Below, piece by piece: positions 41,458-52,799 of a DNA stretch of 64,000 bases. Position 1 is the stretch's first letter. Each line of letters starts with the position of its first letter. The position numbers were made by a program, and so were the translations under genes. The DNA is from Azolla caroliniana. Taxonomy: Eukaryota; Polypodiophyta. The notes under the pieces are model-generated. The model did not search any database. It worked only from the letters and a program-made list of their open reading frames with translations, and was not told where the DNA came from. The stretch lies in contig JBHGNT010000018.1 in NCBI GenBank assembly GCA_043228905.1, positions 2,666,001 through 2,730,000 of the forward strand, given 5' to 3'.

Positions 41458-41475
41458 TCCCTGGCAGCGATGCCA
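41458..41475 (-). promoter_or_regulatory. Primer-binding site of element C (tRNA-Asp, decayed)
   Basis: Minus strand TGGCATCGCTGCCAGGGA. It matches the common plant tRNA-Asp PBS (TGGCGCCGTTGCCGGGGA) at 14 of 18 positions; all four differences are transitions. This PBS type is common in Tat/Athila-side elements. Confidence 0.65.
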
Positions 41476-41481
41476 AATAGA

Positions 41482-42020
41482 TGTGTAGGATCTATGTATC
41501 GATGGAGTTAACTCCTCGATGTCATTTGCGGAGTTCGGACCGGCATATACCCTTTTGATGGTGAATCAGGCGGAGATGATTGTTGGACACCTTCAAACCT
41601 CACACTCACTTAACGATTAACAAGTGATTAAGCACGATATCTCTCTCACTCTCTCAAGCTCGCTCTCATAGGCAATAGGGTAATGAAGATAGACAATAAG
41701 AGTAATGAATATGTTTATTAACCCTCTTTGCTAAGAGGTATAGCACCAACAAGGAAGAGATATTAGTGTTCTCTAACCAAACACCTTACTAATCTCTCTT
41801 AAGCTTAAAGGTTATAAGAAGGAGGAGAGGAAGCTCTAGCTCTTAATCAATAGGGAGATCTTTACAAATGGAAGAACCCTTACAAAGCCACCACCATGTC
41901 GTTTATATAGCATTTACATTTAGGGTATGGACCTTTCATACTTGGATGTCCCTTAGCCCTCTTTTCTCTTGCCATTCCCTCTTCGTAGGTCCTTTAGTCA
42001 TACTACGTCCTTGTTGATGC
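41482..42020 (-). repeat. 5' LTR of element C (outer end not resolved)
   Basis: Adjoins the PBS; inner terminus reads TGTGTAGG on the plus strand. A minus-strand TATA box (CTATATAAAC, 41901-41910) supports a promoter in the right orientation. The outer edge is not defined because no second copy could be aligned; the LINE-like fragment begins by 42,034. Confidence 0.45.
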
Positions 42021-42033
42021 ACTCTTCTTCATT

Positions 42034-42479
42034 ACCGGTCGTGGTGCGATCCAAGCGCTTAACAAGTACTACATTGCAAATGTCAACCTTGATTGTTGGT
42101 CTCAATATAAAGCAAGAATGCCTATTGATCGTATCCAACCTTATCTCATTACCAATATGGGTAGTAATGCTCGTAGAGCCCTTACACTACATCACACTCG
42201 ATCTCACAAGTTAGGTATTGAAGTTGCATCATGGTATCAAAATGTAATGAATTTGATGGCATGTAAAGTATGCAATGAAGGTATGGTAGAGGATGAATGT
42301 CACTTGCTCTTCAATGCTCGACATATAGTGCAATTCGTTCAAGATATGCATACATACTACGAGGGAGTGATAACTTAAGTGCCATGCTTAAGACACCATC
42401 TAGAAGTTTGAGCTCATATGTGTATGCGTTATTCACGCATAGAGACTTTGTGCTTCAATGTATGAATATCCCTTCTTAG
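42034..42479 (+). pseudogene. LINE-like reverse transcriptase C-terminal fragment
   Basis: Plus strand. A frame from about 42,034 to 42,378 has YRIQPYL-type helices, ARRALTLHHTRSHKLGIE and the zinc-binding pattern CKVCNEGMVEDECHLLFNA. After a frameshift it continues MLKTPSRSLSSYVYALFTHRDFVLQCM to a stop at 42479. The C-x2-C ... VEDExH arrangement is the C-terminal motif of non-LTR retrotransposon ORF2 proteins (zf-RVT type). The polymerase part is absent, as expected for a 5'-truncated LINE copy. It could also be a fragment of a related host gene family. No poly(A) tail is obvious downstream. Confidence 0.6.
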
Positions 42480-44150
42480 GAAGGAGACACATATCAAGAA
42501 CACATGTATACTCTAGTCCCATAGGTCAAATTTGGCCTCTTTATGGATGATAAAATTTCTAATTCTAATTATTCATGCATGTGCTTCTTTTATTTTCTAT
42601 TTAAGCATTTTGGTATTTATACATTGAATATATCTAACCAATTTCATGATACCTTGTGCATACATCTTCAATCATAAAGAAGGGAGACATATGCCAAAGA
42701 GAACCATAGCACATCACCTTCTCAATAATTGATAGGTACTATAAGTTTCTACAATAGACAAGTCCATAAGAGTTAAGTCACCATAACTCTTGACACAATT
42801 CCCATTTAATTTTTTCTAAAATTAAACACATGAATGTGCTTGCTCTACTATATGGAGAAATTCTTGAGCAACTTCTCATATTCTTCTATTTCTTTGAATA
42901 AGTCTTTTATACTTATACAAATTCTTTTGATAATTTTCCTTATCTTTGACTATATCCAAACTCATACAACCCTTTCAAGCTTCAAGGCATTCCGTATCAA
43001 ACCATTTTTTCTTTGGATTATGTTTCTCGATGCCTTTGCAAATTACATGTTTGGCTGAAAAACATTTCGTATGTGTATAAGAAAATGACTTTCCCATTTG
43101 CATTCCAGTGTGTGACCATGTTGTATCTTTGTCATTTGTAGCATATCCTCAACCATCTTGGAATATATGGGTACTCATTTAAGGCTTACGCCTAAATACA
43201 ATTATTTATTATCTTAAATGGTCTCCTCACACAAACCTCTTTCTACATACAATTATTTATTATCTTTAATGGCGTCCTCACACTCAAACCTTTTTCTACA
43301 TTTGAGGTCAATAAATAAATACCTATGACTAAATTCCCATGTCCATTCACAAGGTGAGAAAAAATGTATATGATCCAAAATACCTTAAAAAAGTAACATA
43401 TAGTCAATTACCTATTTTCATTGTATTTTTGTACGTGTAAAACCATTATTGTAAGGTTATAAGAATACACCGTAATTTGCAATAAACACTCCATTACTAT
43501 TGCACATTTGTAGGAGTAACTTCCTAAATTGATCCATATCTTTTTCATCAATAAAGGGGAGACTATACATATCGCACACTTGAGATATTTGGCATTAAAG
43601 ATTGTCGTACGTAAAGTTGCAAACTTCATGTCACCAAATACAATAACTTCCCCCTTGGTTTTGGAATAAAAATATCAACTTCTAGATTAGCAAAGGGTTG
43701 GTCTTTATTCAAACAAGCATAAATATTGGAATCTTGATGAGGAATATAACATCTAACTACAAAATTGGCATATAAATTGTTGTTTTTGTTTTGATATATG
43801 TAACATTTATGTTTGTCATATTTGATGATCAACACATATTTATCTGATTCCCTCTTAATGAAACATTCCACTAATTGTTCTCTTCATTGTCTTGGATTTT
43901 TGACCTATATCAAGGAGTGTACATAATAATTGGTTATACCTTAAATCCTTTAAGTATCATACTCTCATGTTTCATCAAGAAGTATGATATCTGATTTATT
44001 AGATAACTCCTCTATGTTAAATCATACATGTCATGGGTATCCATTACAATTCCAAAAGCATAATTATAGATGTCATGAATTAGTTACATACATCATGTGT
44101 CCCTATTTACTAAGTGCTTCCTTGACTTTATTTTTCAATGTTGTGAGAGA
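42480..44150. other. AT-rich DNA without supported gene
   Basis: Short open frames only, with no recognisable domain on either strand. The stretch CTACATACAATTATTTATTATCTT is partly repeated about 60 bp later (43,195-43,270). Probably decayed transposon DNA. Confidence 0.4.
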
Positions 44151-44380
44151 AAGGGAGATTTTACTATTGTTGCGAGAGGTCATATAGGACTTATCGAACC
44201 AAATATACAATATTTTCATCTAGGATGTGTGGAGTTGAGAAGTGACTCTTAATTCATGCAATGATTGGGTTTGGTCAACGATGTGTGGATAACCTAGTTG
44301 AATATGGTCAAAGGTAGAGGGCATTGTATCAAAGTGTGATACAACTCCTAAACTTGTATAGGGAGAAGTGTGACAACTTG
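44150..44380 (+). repeat. Dispersed repeat, copy 1
   Basis: Starts near GAGATTTTACTATTGTTGC, contains GGTCATATAGGAC, GTGACTCTTAATTC and GCATTGTATCAAAGTGTGATAC. About 65-75% like the copies at 45,030 and 48,235 by eye. Family unknown. Confidence 0.6.
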
Positions 44381-44990
44381 TCTCACTATTCAAATCGTGG
44401 TGAAAATCTTATGTAAGCGCAATTGGTTTAGATGGTAGACAACTTGATGGCCTCTAACATGTATCGACCTGTGCAATTTCCCCATTGGATGAAGAATATG
44501 GTTTTGTGGTTAGGTGCAAAATATGTAGTATATTGTATGAAGCATGGCGTGAATCTCCATTTTTTTCATATGTCATAATACAAAGGCATATTGCCAAAAA
44601 GATCTCACCTATAAAGGAATCAATGGTCAAGTTGCCTATTACCAATGCGGGTCTTAGACGCCCTCTTGATTTGCTGCGTCACTTTCCAATCAAGCAGAGC
44701 TTCCCTATCTCTCTCTTTCTCTCCCCCTTCCCTTTCGTTTGAGTTCTCTTCACCATTTTATATGATGAAGGAGGCTTTCTTCTCAAATAAAAGTATGTGC
44801 TTTTTTATTTTAGCACATGCATGCTTTTTATTTCCTAAATAATAATAAAGTCACAAAATGTCTTTCTCTTCACACTTGATCTATCAATCAAACTTTTTAA
44901 TAGTCGTAGTTTAACGAAATTCCTCCTATGCAAACGGGAAAGAATCGGATGGATGGATTCTATGCAACGAAAGAATTGTGTGTCTGTATG

Positions 44991-44993
<3 letters not shown>

Positions 44994-45031
<38 letters not shown>
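44994..45031. repeat. (GA)n microsatellite
   Basis: About 18 GA units, directly before dispersed repeat copy 2. Confidence 0.97.
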
Positions 45032-45036
<5 letters not shown>

Positions 45037-45296
45037 ATTATCGTCTTCAGAGGTCAAATATGACCTATGAGACCAAAAATATTACATTTCACATGATACG
45101 TGTGAAGGTGAGTAGCGACTCTCGATGTTCAAGAACTTTACCAATGAATGTTACATCATGGTTGTGAGAGAAATTCGTGCAAGGATTGGGCTTGATCGAA
45201 GAGATGTGGAAAGCATGGTCGAATATGATCAAAGGCAGAGCATTGTATCAAAGTGTGATACTCAAACTCTCAAACTTGTTTAGGGCAAAGTGTGCA
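45030..45296 (+). repeat. Dispersed repeat, copy 2
   Basis: Same blocks as copies 1 and 3: GAGGTCAAATATGACC, GTGAGTAGCGACTCTC, ATGTTCAAGAACTTTACCAATGAATG, GCATTGTATCAAAGTGTGATAC. It ends where the RT frame of element L begins. Confidence 0.6.
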
Positions 45297-47510
45297 TATA
45301 TGCGTTGTCTGGACCAGAGCTGAAGGCCCTTTGTGTGTATCTCGATGAGAACCTCGAGAAAGGATTTATTCAACCTTCTAAGTTGTCGGCTGGGGCCCCC
45401 ATTTTATTCGTGAAGAAGAAGGACGACTCTCTACGCTTACGCGTCGACTACCGAGGTTTCAACAAACTCATTGTGCGCAACCGTCATCCACTCCCTTTGA
45501 TCCCCGAACTCCTTGATCGACTCCGAGTTGCACGTGTCTTCTCCAAAGTTGATATGTGTGGAGCGTACAATCAAGTACACATCAAGCCGGGGGACAAATG
45601 GAAAACCACATTTCGAACATGGTATGGGCATTTCGAATAAAAGGTAATGCCTTTTGGTCTTACTAATGCCCCAACAGTTTCTCAACATATGATGAACGAT
45701 ATATTCTGAGAATATCTCGATCATTTTGTTGTCATTTACCTCGATGATATTCTCATTTTCTCCCCAAACATGGAGGAGCACACTCGCAAAGTCTGATTAG
45801 TTCTTACCAAACTTCGCGAGCATGGCCTTTATGCCAAAGGCGAGAAATGCGAGTTCAATCGTACCTTGATCGAATTTCTGGTCTACATCATCTCGCCCAC
45901 TGGCACCACCATGGTTATGAAGAAGGTCTTTATCATTCGGATGTGGGTGACTCCAAGGCGACTTAAAGATGTGCAATCCTTCCTCGGCTTCACGAATTTT
46001 TACCCACTTCATCAAGGGGTTTTCCACCCTAGCACAACCTCTTATCGCCTTCACCCGTAAAGGTACTCCTTTTTTATGGACCTCGGAGGCACAAAATGTG
46101 TTCGACTCACTCAAACACGCATTCATCACTGCCTCGGTGTTGCTACATGCCGACCCCACAAAACCCTTCCAAGTCGAAACCGATGCCTCTGACTTCGCCA
46201 TTGGCACCATCTTATCCCAGGCAGACGACACCAACCTAATGCACCCAGTGGCTTACTACTCCCGAAAATTCACGGCCTCTGAAATCAATTATCCCATATA
46301 CAACAAGGAGCTTGCTGCTATCATTGTTGCCTTTGAGGAATGGCGACCCTACTTGGCCGGCGCACAACATCGTTTCCAGGTAGTGAGTGATCATAAAAAT
46401 TTAGTTTATTTTTCCACCACTCGTACTTTGAATCGAAGGCAGGCCTGTTGGTCGACATTTCTCGCTGACTACGATTTTGAGATCGTATTTCAACCTGGTG
46501 GCCAACATGGGAAGGCCGATGCCCTTTCTCATCGAGCTGACCTTGCACTCCGCCCTGGGGATGCTGCTTATGCTCAACAATCTAGACGTTTGCTGAAACC
46601 CGACCAATTGCATCTTTTTGCCACTTGTATGTTGCAGGATGATTCATTACTCCAACAGATCACTGATGCATCCACAACCAATGTGTTCGCCAACAAGATT
46701 CGAGATAGTCTACAAAACCCCTCCAGGCGACCCAAAGGAAGGATCTTGACACCTTCACCATACAAGAGGGTTTGCTATTCCGAGATCATCTCTTATACGT
46801 CCAGAGGGCCCATGTCGCACCCGGGTGTTGTGGGAATGCCACGATGACCCACTTACAAGTAATTTTGGGGTCGCAAAAACCCTCAAGCTAATCTCTCAGG
46901 GGTACTGGTGGCCACAACCATGGAAGTTGGTCAAAGAATACATCAAGAGTGTGAGGTTTGTGCTCACTCCAAATCCGCTCATCATCGGCCATACGACTTA
47001 CTCCAATCGCTTCCATGCCCCCGTCGTCACATGTTACGCCGACACATATCTACTACTCGTCCATGTGCGAAACTTGATTACAAGAAGTTGGGACCATTTC
47101 GTATCATCAAGTGCATCAATCCTGTCGCCTTCCGGCTCACCCTTCCATCCCACTTCCGAATTCACGATGTTTTTCATGTCTCCCTCCTCGAACCCCATTA
47201 TGCTTCGCAACTCCCAGGACGTCAAGCCCCACCACCACCACCTGTGCAATTGACAACAGGGGAGGAATACGAGGTCGACCAAATCCTTGACTCGTGTTGG
47301 CACCGTCAACACTTGCAATACCTCGTCTTGTGGAGGGGTTACCCCATGTCTGACACCATGTGGGAACCATCAGAAAATTTACAAAATGCCCCGGAGGTGG
47401 TCCAAGATTTTCATCACCGATATCCCCACAAACCGACGGTCGATTTGGGAAGGTGGCGTAGGAGGGGGGATAATGTTAAAATTCAAACTCTTGACATGAC
47501 CATGTTATAA
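45297..47510 (+). pseudogene. pol: Element L pol: Tcn1-like chromovirus, decayed
   Basis: Plus strand. [62 protein letters not shown] (catalytic YLDD kept). RNase H: VETDASDFAIGTILSQADD, YNKELAAIIVAFEEWR, VSDHKNLVYF, KADALSHRA. Integrase: only the zinc domain start (ECHDDPLTSNFG, CEVCAHSKSAHHRPY); the DDE core is deleted between about 47,010 and 47,050. Then KKLGPFRIIKCI, a Pro-rich link and a chromodomain (YEVDQILDSC ... YLVLWRGYPMSDTMWEP). Stops at 45,639, 45,707 and 45,799 and frameshifts near 45,960, 46,010 and 46,830. The motif text is closer to fungal and Tcn1-type chromoviruses than to E. No gag is found; the 5' part is missing. Confidence 0.85.
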
Positions 47511-47828
47511 TAAAGTATTATGGGTTAACCAACATATATAGTATACAATTATATGTATAATTGGTCCTTGTTGTTTTGGTTAGCATCATGTGCATAGTTG
47601 TTCCCTTGTAGTATTTACACTTGACACATGCATGCATACCTACATGCTCTATTGTAGATTCACATGCGTGCAACAAGTATGCATGTCGTGTAGTATAAAT
47701 AGTTGAGTTCACCTAAGTTGAAGGAATTCAAGGTGAACAACACCAGCTACAGAGTCTTTCAGTTAATACTATTCATCCATTTGGTTATCTTCTTTCTTGT
47801 CTCTTAACCTTATGATCTATCCGTGACA
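47474..47828 (+). repeat. Probable 3' LTR of element L
   Basis: It follows the purine tract AGGAGGGGGGA and begins TGTTAAAATTCAAACTC. TATAAATA box at 47694-47701. A possible end is CCGTGACA near 47,828, giving about 355 bp. No second LTR is present, so the end is a guess. Confidence 0.5.
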
Positions 47829-48229
47829 CTTTGGGTTGTTATTTCCTGACTTTGGGCATTGTTAAATGGGAATGTTTTGCCACCCTTTTGGTAGGTTTTT
47901 ATTTAGTGTACTAGGGCTTTACTCTCACCATCATATAGTGTTGTTTTTTTCCCATTGTAGGTATTGGGGTATGCGTTAGAATTGGACTTTGAGAAATGGT
48001 TTCTTATTTGATATCTACATAGAATACAACAACATATATGTAAGTTACGAATTTTGATATGGAAAATTTTGCAAGCTTGCTTTGTGGTCACCTTGTTCTT
48101 GTAAGAGTTTCCTTATATCACTTAGTATTGCAACGCCTTAGAGGGTTTACCTTGCCATAAGATTCTTACGAATGTCATCAGGGTATAGGGGTTTTTGCGT
48201 TGTCATATTGTTTTAATAAATAGAAGAAG

Positions 48230-48485
48230 AGAAATTTTATTATTTTCTTTGGAGGTCAAATATGACCGAGGAGGCGAAACGTATCATGTTTTCAAGTAAT
48301 ACATGTGAGAGTGAGTAGAGATTCTCCATGTTCAAAGGCTTTACTAATGAATGTCGCAATTGAGAGTGCATTTTATGATCATTAGAGAAATTTATGCAAG
48401 CATTGAAATACAATCAAATGTGAACAAAGGAAGAACATTGTATCAAAGTATGATAATCGAGTCATCAAAGTTGTTTAGGGGAATG
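48230..48485 (+). repeat. Dispersed repeat, copy 3
   Basis: Blocks GGAGGTCAAATATGACC, GTGAGTAGAGATTCTCCATG, CTTTACTAATGAATGTC, ACATTGTATCAAAGTATGATAATCGAG match copies 1 and 2. Confidence 0.6.
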
Positions 48486-50154
48486 TGCATAATCAACTAG
48501 TCTCAAATGTTATGCAACAATCTACCTAATTAACGAAGTTGTTAATTAGGCATATGCAATACCTTAAAAAGAGGATGTTATGTCAAACATAGTCTATGGA
48601 TGTTGTAGAGGTGGCGTTGTGGAAGCATATCCTCAATCCTTTCAATGTTTTTTGAAAAAGCCATAACTTGTTTTTTTTACTAGAAAGATATCTTTGGTAA
48701 GCTAGCTTTCCTAGTGGCTTAATGATATGGTGGGCACAACTCTTCTAACAATGGCCCAAGGGGTACTTTTTTAGGTTATATTCAAAACAAAAGGAACAAC
48801 AAGATAAAACTTGATTATCAAGGTTTTGCCTTTTTCAATAACAACTTGGTTTATATTGTCACATGGAAGCAACATGGTTTACGTTGTCAACTTGCAACTT
48901 GCATAAGATAAATTCAAAGAGATTAAGATATATCCTTTGCTAGTTTTGCACAATATTGTGATTCCCTCATAATTCCTAGGGTATATTTCTTTCTTGTTAT
49001 TGTACTAACTTCGATTCGTAATATCTTCATGAGAATTAAGATTTTTTTACTTCATCATATTTTATTAATCTCTCAATTTCGATCAATCTAATCTCTTGCC
49101 TATTTTCTACTTAATCGATATGTGTTGCAATGAGTTATTCTTTCTCTATAACTAAGTAATATTTAAATCAATGCGCAATTAAACCCATCTTGGCTTAACT
49201 CATTTGATCATCCCTCTTTGTCTCTCTATTCTCTCTCATTTGAAATTCCTATTGTTTTTACCTAAAAAGCATGAGGTAACATTGAGTTATGAATATAATT
49301 ACATATAATGCAACGGAAGCTTGTTTTTTTGCCTTGACAACACATGATATACTAAATGCATGCGCGCTTCATTCCATAGTTTAATAGATGCTCATGATGG
49401 AGAGTTTTCAAAGTTGTTTGTGGTAGAAGTCCAAAAGTATGATGCATAACATTCTAATAATGTAACAACACACATCAAAGGTTGTAATAATCTAATGGGC
49501 ATATTCGTAATTCCTTGTTAGTGTCTCTTCCAAAAAGAGCAATGGTAATTTAACCATCGATCCTTTAATAATATTGATAATTGTATTCCACATTTCACAA
49601 CTCTTTTAGATTCTATGTTTGCTTAATGATTGTTGTTATTTACATCAATCCATGAGAAGGTTGGGCATCAAGTTATGACAACCTTGGAAGAAACTATAAA
49701 GAAGACAATGTGAAGTGTGTGTTGTCACATCTGTTTTATGATAAAAACTAGTTTGGTATGAAATTATATATGAAGGTTTAAGTTTTTCTTGACAAACTCC
49801 AGTGTCCTCGCATGGCATCGTTTCAAGAAGAGCAAAGTTTCAAAAATATCCATGATTCATGAAAAGTTATCCTTATTCTTCTACCAAAAGTTGTCTCTCT
49901 TGTGTCGTTTGGAAAATGGAGACAATTGTCCTTGATGCGATGGATTGTACAAGATTTTGTCGAAGTAAATAACAAAGTGACTTCATAAGGTGTTAATTCT
50001 ACTATCCAACTATGAAATATGGATTTATTGTGAGTAGAAACATCCTTCCTAGTATTTTGAATATGTGTCCACCAAGAATTTCTAATGATACAAGTCAATT
50101 TGGAGAAGCCCCAACTTATGTCTCCTATGAATTTGGTGCAAAAATGTTGCATAG

Positions 50155-50189
<35 letters not shown>

Positions 50190-51430
50190 TTTTTAGGGGG
50201 AGTGGTCATTTAAAGATTGTGTTTCCTAAATGTTCTATGAATAGGAACTCAACATTCAAAGGAGATGATATGTTATTTTATAGAAAAGATTGTTATCTAT
50301 CATGTTAAAATGAGAATTGAAGCCTCATGTAGCCTAAGGTCAATGATGCACAATGATTTAAATTTTCAGAATTTGTTGTGGTTCAACATTTATTGATTTC
50401 TTGTCAATGAAGTTTGAAATTAGTCATGTTTTATATAATTAATGGAAGGATATTTTGTTTTGAATTTTATTTTTTTGAAATTAGTCATGTGACAATATAA
50501 AAGTACCAAATTGCACGCAATGTAATATTTCTTTGTGACAAAGGTATTAACATCCTTGGCCACTCTTGTATTATTTTTATTTTTTTTCCAAAAAAAATCT
50601 CCTTCCATTAGTTAGAAAATTTTACATATGAGATTAATATATACAAATCCCTCTAGGGGCGCGATAGGTCCATCTTATGTGGGTGCCCACCGACTCAATA
50701 AAGGGGGAGGTCGACCATTGTTAGATGAAGGCTAGTCGTTGTCTTCCAACTCCATCGGAGTCACCCTTGAGGTCATCATATTTGGCCACTCTTGTATTGA
50801 TAGGAAAAGAAGGTCCCAAGTCTAAATTCATTCATATGGTGAAGCTTGGCTTGGTAACTATGTAAAATGTTATTTTAAGAAATACTGTTGTTTTAAAATA
50901 CATAAATATTTTTATAGAACAAAGTCAAATTATTATTGTTCTCATAGGTTTGATGAAGTATGGGGCCAAATTACAATATTTTCACAAGTTGTGTGGAACA
51001 TGGAGGGGGGTGGGGGGGCTCTATCACATATTAGTTATTGTGGGTTGGCTTTTGGGAGAAAGAGGGGTTTTTTGAGTTTGTTGTAACATATAACATATTT
51101 TCTGTGAAAGATAAGCTTCCACATCTCTCCCAAGGTATGATACAATGGCATTATGAAAAAAAAATTCATTCTCGAGAACTTGTGGACTCCACAAAGAAAG
51201 ATATGAGTTTTAGGATGTGGAAACATGGGACATTGTGATGCCACACTTTGTGTTTCATAAAACATAAAAAAGTGTGACTATTTGTGTGATTTGTGCCTCA
51301 TTCAAAGAGGGAAATTTTAGAAAGGTTCAATGAATGAGGAGGAAAAGCGATTCATTGAATCTTATATATCGGGTGAGATAGAGACAGATCACGTGACGTG
51401 CTTCGTAGTGCGTAGCCATAGGTTGTTCGT
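48486..51430. other. AT-rich DNA without supported gene
   Basis: No frame with a recognisable domain. An (AT)n run lies at 50,157-50,187. A GC-richer island at 50,650-50,775 (GGGGCGCGATAGGTCC, GGGGGAGGTCGACC) stands out, but I cannot assign it. A minus-strand open frame at 49,823-50,209 has no known motif. Confidence 0.4.
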
Positions 51431-51745
51431 TGAGCGCACAAGTGGGGGAAATGTTTATCTTTTTCTCAATGTCTTTGTCTTTCCTTTGCTCTGAACACAA
51501 GTGGGAAAAGGTTGATCCAATTAATTATACTCGACTTCGGGTGTTATTCAAAAAAGTGCAAGTGGGAAAAGATCGATTTCATTATTATAAAAGGTTTTGA
51601 TTATTATTCAAAAAAAGTGCAAGTGGGAAAAAGTTTGATCCATCTCTCTATCACACACACAAGTGGGAAATTTAAAAAAGCTAATGTAAAGGAGATATTC
51701 TACAAAGGGCTAATTGGATATTCCATAAAGGCAAGTGGGGGAAAG
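51431..51745 (+). repeat. Six spaced CAAGTGGG motifs
   Basis: CAAGTGGGRAA-like motifs at about 51,440, 51,496, 51,556, 51,619, 51,660 and 51,731. Two of the units share a longer repeat (TTATTCAAAAAAGTGCAAGTGGGAAA-like, about 60 bp apart). They lie about 200-500 bp upstream of the open frame at 51,944. Meaning unknown. Confidence 0.55.
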
Positions 51746-51943
51746 TTGTTCTTATTAACTAGGAAACCTTGGGTATTCTTCAAAACGACTACACTCTTTT
51801 TATCTCCCTTGTATCTTTTCATGAATCAAGAGAATTGTGATATGTTTTTCCCACACTTATTTAAGAAGCTTCTCCACCACGATCCACAACTTTGACTACT
51901 TCCCAATTCAATTCATCGAATAAGCTACAACAGAATTCTTATC

Positions 51944-52106
51944 ATGAAACAAAATGTGTTCATCACACTTCCAGACACAGGTAATTGCAAAATTGAGGAG
52001 AGGATGATGTTAGGAAAGTCTATCGAATATGGTGGTGCTCGTGAGAGCCATTATAATGATATGGGTAATGTGCTTGTCCACAAATTAGAGCAAGCATATT
52101 TGCTTC

Positions 52107-52144
<38 letters not shown>

Positions 52145-52735
52145 CGAGGTAAACCACAACCAAGTTATCGACGCGACCATCAAGATAAGCTACAACAACA
52201 TAGTTATCCTCGTCTTCAAGGTAAACAACAACAACAAAAAAATCATCATCATCATCAATACCATCAATATTGCCTACACAAGCATCGAAAATTAGAGCCA
52301 TCATCGATGATGTTGATGTCATCTGCGACATCGACAGACACATCGCCATCGTCGTCAGACACATCCGCACCGTCGACATCTACATCCGCCACAACGACAT
52401 CCTTCACAACAACTAGCACCACATCGACATCAAAAATGTTGATTGAAACATCCACTACATCAACATCGGCATCGTCCATGCCATTGGCCGTGTCAACACC
52501 GATGCCATTGATGACAGGATCTATCACACCAATGTCAACTACCAAGACAAAGGCACCATTCTTGTCTCGTTCGATCCTCGTGTGGCTCATCATCACTGCT
52601 CTCCTAATTGTGCTCCCCTTGGTGCTTCCTCCCCTACCACCGCCTCCTTTGGAGCTCCTCCTCGTGCCTCTTGTTCTCCTCATATGCCTCATGTGCCTTG
52701 CCATCTCCCCTCTCCCACTTGTTAGGAATTACTAG
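51944..52735 (+). CDS. Low-complexity open frame, Gln/Thr/Ser-rich (doubtful)
   Basis: 263 codons. Residues 1-50 are ordinary in composition (KIEERMMLGKSIEYGGARESHYND). Then come about 13 Gln, encoded by CAA repeats, a His/Gln-rich stretch, about 90 residues rich in Ser/Thr, and a very hydrophobic Leu/Pro-rich C-terminus that could span a membrane (about residues 210-255). I do not recognise it. CAA and ACA/ATC microsatellite expansion alone can produce such a frame, and the opposite strand is also open. It is the only long plus-strand frame in 9 kb outside transposons. No intron or polyadenylation signal can be supported. Confidence 0.25.
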
Positions 52736-52764
52736 GTACACAAGTGGTTTCTAGCATGTAATGT

Positions 52765-52766
52765 AT

Positions 52767-52797
<31 letters not shown>

Positions 52798-52799
52798 AT
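52765..52799. repeat. (TACA)n microsatellite
   Basis: About seven ACAT/TACA units between 52,765 and 52,799. Confidence 0.95.

Noticed and set aside
45297-47510. Fungal contamination as the source of element L
   Set aside because: It is decayed and flanked by the same dispersed repeats as the neighbouring plant DNA, with no break in composition.
52020-52704. Minus-strand Asp/Val-rich frames of 119 and 146 codons
   Set aside because: Reverse reading of CAA, CATC and ACA microsatellites; no non-repetitive part.
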